Position numbers and translations under genes: made by a program. A stretch of DNA of 64,000 bases from Amphirosellinia nigrospora (taxonomy: Eukaryota; Ascomycota; Sordariomycetes; Xylariales; Xylariaceae): the NCBI GenBank assembly GCA_004123355.1, contig SCHM01000001.1, positions 5,572,001-5,636,000 on the forward strand, given 5' to 3'. The first letter of the stretch is position 1. The number at the start of each line of letters is the position of its first letter. The notes under the pieces are model-generated. The model was not told the origin of the DNA and searched no databases. It saw only the letters and a program-made list of their open reading frames with translations. Of the stretch, positions 61,240-64,000 are shown in pieces.

Positions 61240-61266
61240 CACATACACATACACATACACATACAC
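61240..61266. repeat. ACACAT hexanucleotide repeat
   Basis: About four and a half perfect units of ACACAT. Confidence 0.9.
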
Positions 61267-61839
61267 AATGCACGTCAGGTATACATATGAATGTAAAGTC
61301 TTTCATCGGCCCCTGCTAACTTTCAGGTAATGGTAACTCGGCCTTTACTTGCTGTATTATTTGGTCAGTAACAATAGTATGCATGGGGACGCCAAGGGCT
61401 CATGCATTCGACCGTTTCTGTCACACACCTAGACAAGCCATTTCCCATTTCTTTCATTTAGGTGTCAGCCTTATTCCCTCTCGAGTAACGTGCTTGGGCT
61501 CGTCTGCAAGAACACAGCTTTTAGGAATATGTATCGATTCGTAGCAATTGGGCAGTGATGGCATCGTAGGCAAAGTCTTAACACTTCAATTGCCAAGGCT
61601 TCCAGTTACATGTAGCAACTCGGCTCTTGTGGGGAACTAAGATGGGCTTAGGTAGGCGCCTCTAACTTACCTAGCCACACTTTAGTACACACCGCCACAG
61701 TCTCCTCACAGAATAGCCACACAAGTGGGGAACTCAAGGCTCCATCTAAAAAGCTAGAAAAAATATTGCCTGACGAAGCTTTTCTCTACCTCAACTCCCA
61801 AACTTGCGACACAGACGTGTCAATTGTCACCATTTCACA

Positions 61840-62752
61840 ATGGCGGACACTGCTCTCAGCCTGTCTGATGCGCAGATTGACGAGCTCCTAAATCAGGCAG
61901 AGGTGAGACTGCTTGAGAAGCAACAAGCGCAGCAGGGCAAAAGCGTGTCTGCACCGCGGCCCTCCAACACCACGATGGCCAAGAGCAGTATCACAACTAA
62001 GTCGCCTGCTTTGCCCTCTGTCCCTTCGGCCCCGAACAAAAAAAAGAGCCAAGAGCTGTCTGTGCGCGTGCCAGAAGTCCGCAAATCTAAAAAGGAAATG
62101 GTACGTGTCTACATGGTCGATCATCTTGTACCACACATTCTCTCTTGCTTCCTGATGAAATCTTATCCCAATTTATTGATGCGAGGACCACTCCCGTCAT
62201 GGGCAATGTCCTTGCGACAGAATGATCTTTTATATCATAGGTTAGTCAACCCCATTAACCCCTTATTTCGGTTCACCAGCTAATCCACAATATAGTTACG
62301 CTGATTGAAGCTTCATTACCCTGCTATCCTTGCTGTTTAGTTCATGAGCGCAAGCTGACAATAGGCGATCAGGCACACAAGGCGGACGCAGGCCCTCAAT
62401 GGTTCAACCTCCCTGCAACTGACCTGACACCCGAACTTCGCCGTGATTTACAGCTCCTTAGAATGCGAGACGTTTTGGATCCCAAGCGCCATTATAAGAA
62501 GGATACTACTCGAGGTATTCCTGAGTTCTCGCAAGTGGGAACTGTCATTCCTGGGCCCACCGATTATTTCAGCGCTCGCATGACCAAGAAGGACAGGAAG
62601 CGGACTCTACTCCAAGATGTATTAGAAACCGAGGATACAACTAGACGATTCAAGAGCAAGTATGGCGAGATCCAAGCCGTCAAGACCAGCGGAAGAAGGG
62701 ACATTACAAGAAGATGATGCAGAAACGATACGGCCGCAACTATAAGGGATGA
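61840..62752 (+). CDS. rRNA-processing protein FCF2
   Basis: Nucleolar factor of the small-subunit processome required for early 18S pre-rRNA cleavages. Start at 61840 (MADTALSLSDAQIDELLNQA), an Ala/Ser/Lys-rich N-terminal part (APNKKKSQELSVRVPEVRK), an intron from about 62110 to 62340, then HERKLTIGDQAHKADAGPQW, FNLPATDLTPELRRDLQLLR, MRDVLDPKRHYKKDTTRGIP, FSQVGTVIPGPTDYFSARMT and KKDRKRTLLQDVL, which is the Fcf2 domain. A G-run slip near 62698 hides the normal basic end (GHYKKMMQKRYGRNYKG), which stops at 62750-62752; without crossing it the frame ends at 62717. The precise intron borders are uncertain because exon 1 phase depends on which GT is used. Confidence 0.9.
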
Positions 62753-63625
62753 GAAATACCCTGTGGTAATAATATGTCCTCGTCGATATGTGACTATCTC
62801 CCGACAACTTCATTTACGTCGATGGCTGGGCCTAGTGAACCCTTGATAGCGAGTCGTGGGGTCACTGCTGGTTCTCTAAAAGTCTCAGAGCACCCTTAGT
62901 CCGACGTCACATGAAGAGTGCATGCTTGTGTCGTCGTATGAGTTGGTCACAGTTCAGGGACACTGTACGCTTGTAAGTCAGGGTAGCTTACACCAACGGC
63001 AGCAACGAACTACACGAACTAGACGACCATACCCAACCAGTCTAAAGCTGCTGACAGTCCAATAATGGGCTGATATTGTCTGCTTCAGAGTATAGAAGCT
63101 GGCTTGTCGATTGTATGTTGTAAACTTACACATCAGGCTATAGGTCAAGCCAATGACCATACTGTTGTTGTCGCTAGCAAATGCTAAACAACATGTTGTC
63201 TAATACGACGCGGAGAAGAGAGCAATCTGAGGATGACATTAGGTCTATAAGGCTTTAGCATCAGTAGCCTTGACGCTCGCTCACCTGTTGATCCTATAAG
63301 ACCATCACTTCTCTAGACACGAGCCGATAGTCACATTACTCTCGACAGCAATGGTGGACGTAGGGTAATGTAATGCTCTCGCTATCTACCACTAGACTTT
63401 GGCGAGTCTAGTAGAATATACTTGTTCAACGACCTCTACCTGGGACCTTGATTATTGAAATCAATGGATACAAAACTACGTATTCGTGGGAATAGTTATA
63501 GTACCTATAAAACCAAGTTACGCACTGTTTAACAAGTTCTATTCAAGATATTATTTCCCGAGACATGTTCACCTTTAATCTACAGGTGTCGGACTTGAGT
63601 CACCTCAAATGATTAATATTTTCGA
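62753..63625. other. Intergenic between convergent genes
   Basis: About 0.9 kb; no gene recognised. Confidence 0.5.
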
Positions 63626-64000
63626 TCATTCTATTTTAATAATGACCTTGGCGAAATGTTTCTGAGACTTGAGCCTCTCATATGCAGACTTAGCATCTTC
63701 CAGTTTAAACTCTACATCGTCTACAGCGATCTGGATCTTTGTCTCTTCTATGTATTGTACTATATCCTGTAACATAGCACGAGTACCAAGCAAGATCCCC
63801 CACTACGCAGATCTGAAACATCGCGCCCATGATATCCACGGGGTTCTGTCCTTCGATAGAGAGCCCGCCACTACGACAGCAAAGTCAGCAACCATCAATT
63901 CATAGTAGTCTTTAAATTCTCCGAATTGGCCGGAAAGAGGGGTAGTATGTTCGGAAATTTACTGACACTAATCCCGCTAATGTTACCAACCCATCTCGAC
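63626..64000 (-). CDS. Zinc-type alcohol dehydrogenase-like protein, C-terminal part (runs off window)
   Basis: Medium-chain dehydrogenase/reductase. Minus-strand reading gives EGQNPVDIMGAMFQI, then after a one-base slip in a G-run near 63808 GILLGTRAMLQDIVQYIEE, then DDVEFKLEDAKSAYERLKSQ and KHFAKVIIKIE, with stop at 63626-63628. GxLLGTRxM and AYERLKSQKHFAKVIIKI are characteristic of the end of fungal zinc-containing alcohol dehydrogenase/quinone-reductase-like proteins. The zinc site and most of the Rossmann fold lie beyond 64000, so substrate and cofactor cannot be judged. Confidence 0.72.

Larger units (their letters stand above)
59713..61839. other. Intergenic between divergent HAP5 and FCF2
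   Basis: About 2.1 kb. Contains CTG/GCG-rich sequence near 60225-60255, two ATTGG (reverse CCAAT) boxes and a hexanucleotide repeat. The right 130 bases lead into FCF2. No gene recognised. Confidence 0.5.

Overview
The window is nuclear DNA from a filamentous ascomycete (Pezizomycotina, most likely a sordariomycete). The genes carry short GT-AG introns of about 50-110 nt with fungal CTNA-type branch sites. The gene set is typical of moulds: an NF-YC/HAP5 subunit, a Mei2-like RNA-binding protein (absent from budding yeast), a secreted RNase T1, a PTR2-type peptide transporter and a GMC oxidoreductase. Intergenic DNA is long and full of short GGTA/CCTA-type runs.

Layout. 1-3.7 kb: a divergent aspartate kinase and a short-chain dehydrogenase, both +, in a gene-poor, accessory-looking end. 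3.7-9.4 kb: almost empty apart from a small membrane protein (-). 9.4-12.4 kb: a two-TM, repeat-rich, coiled-coil protein (-). 12.4-19.4 kb: no recognisable gene. 19.4-27 kb: peptide transporter, secreted RNase T1 and secreted GMC oxidoreductase (all +), an extracellular nutrition set. 27.7-28.4 kb: an unidentified two-exon gene. 29.5-47 kb: a conserved core block with prp8 (-) divergent from ribosomal eL34 (+), an NDUFAF3-type complex I assembly factor, an alpha/beta-hydrolase fused to an RNA-triphosphatase/PIR1-like phosphatase, and a SUN-domain (SLP1-type) protein. 48.6-51.3 kb: Mei2-like protein (-). 54-62.8 kb: a small unknown protein, exocyst SEC15, HAP5/HapE (-) and rRNA-processing FCF2. 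The C-terminus of a zinc-type alcohol dehydrogenase (-) runs off the right edge.

A property of the sequence itself dominates the annotation. Many genes are split by single-base frame slips, mostly one base missing from a run of C, G, A or T. The essential gene prp8 alone carries about six. Because the protein continues perfectly in the next frame each time, these look like sequencing or assembly indels rather than pseudogenes. I therefore annotate whole loci across them and give approximate positions; no corrected sequences are written out.

The most interesting biology is the hydrolase-phosphatase fusion at 41.2-43.3 kb. Its phosphatase half has the CX5R loop and flanks of metazoan capping-enzyme RNA triphosphatase/DUSP11, a type fungi do not use for capping. 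Other points are an in-frame TAG in HAP5 followed by an open acidic tail, two GC-AG introns, and a divergent aspartate kinase of the kind found in some secondary-metabolite clusters.
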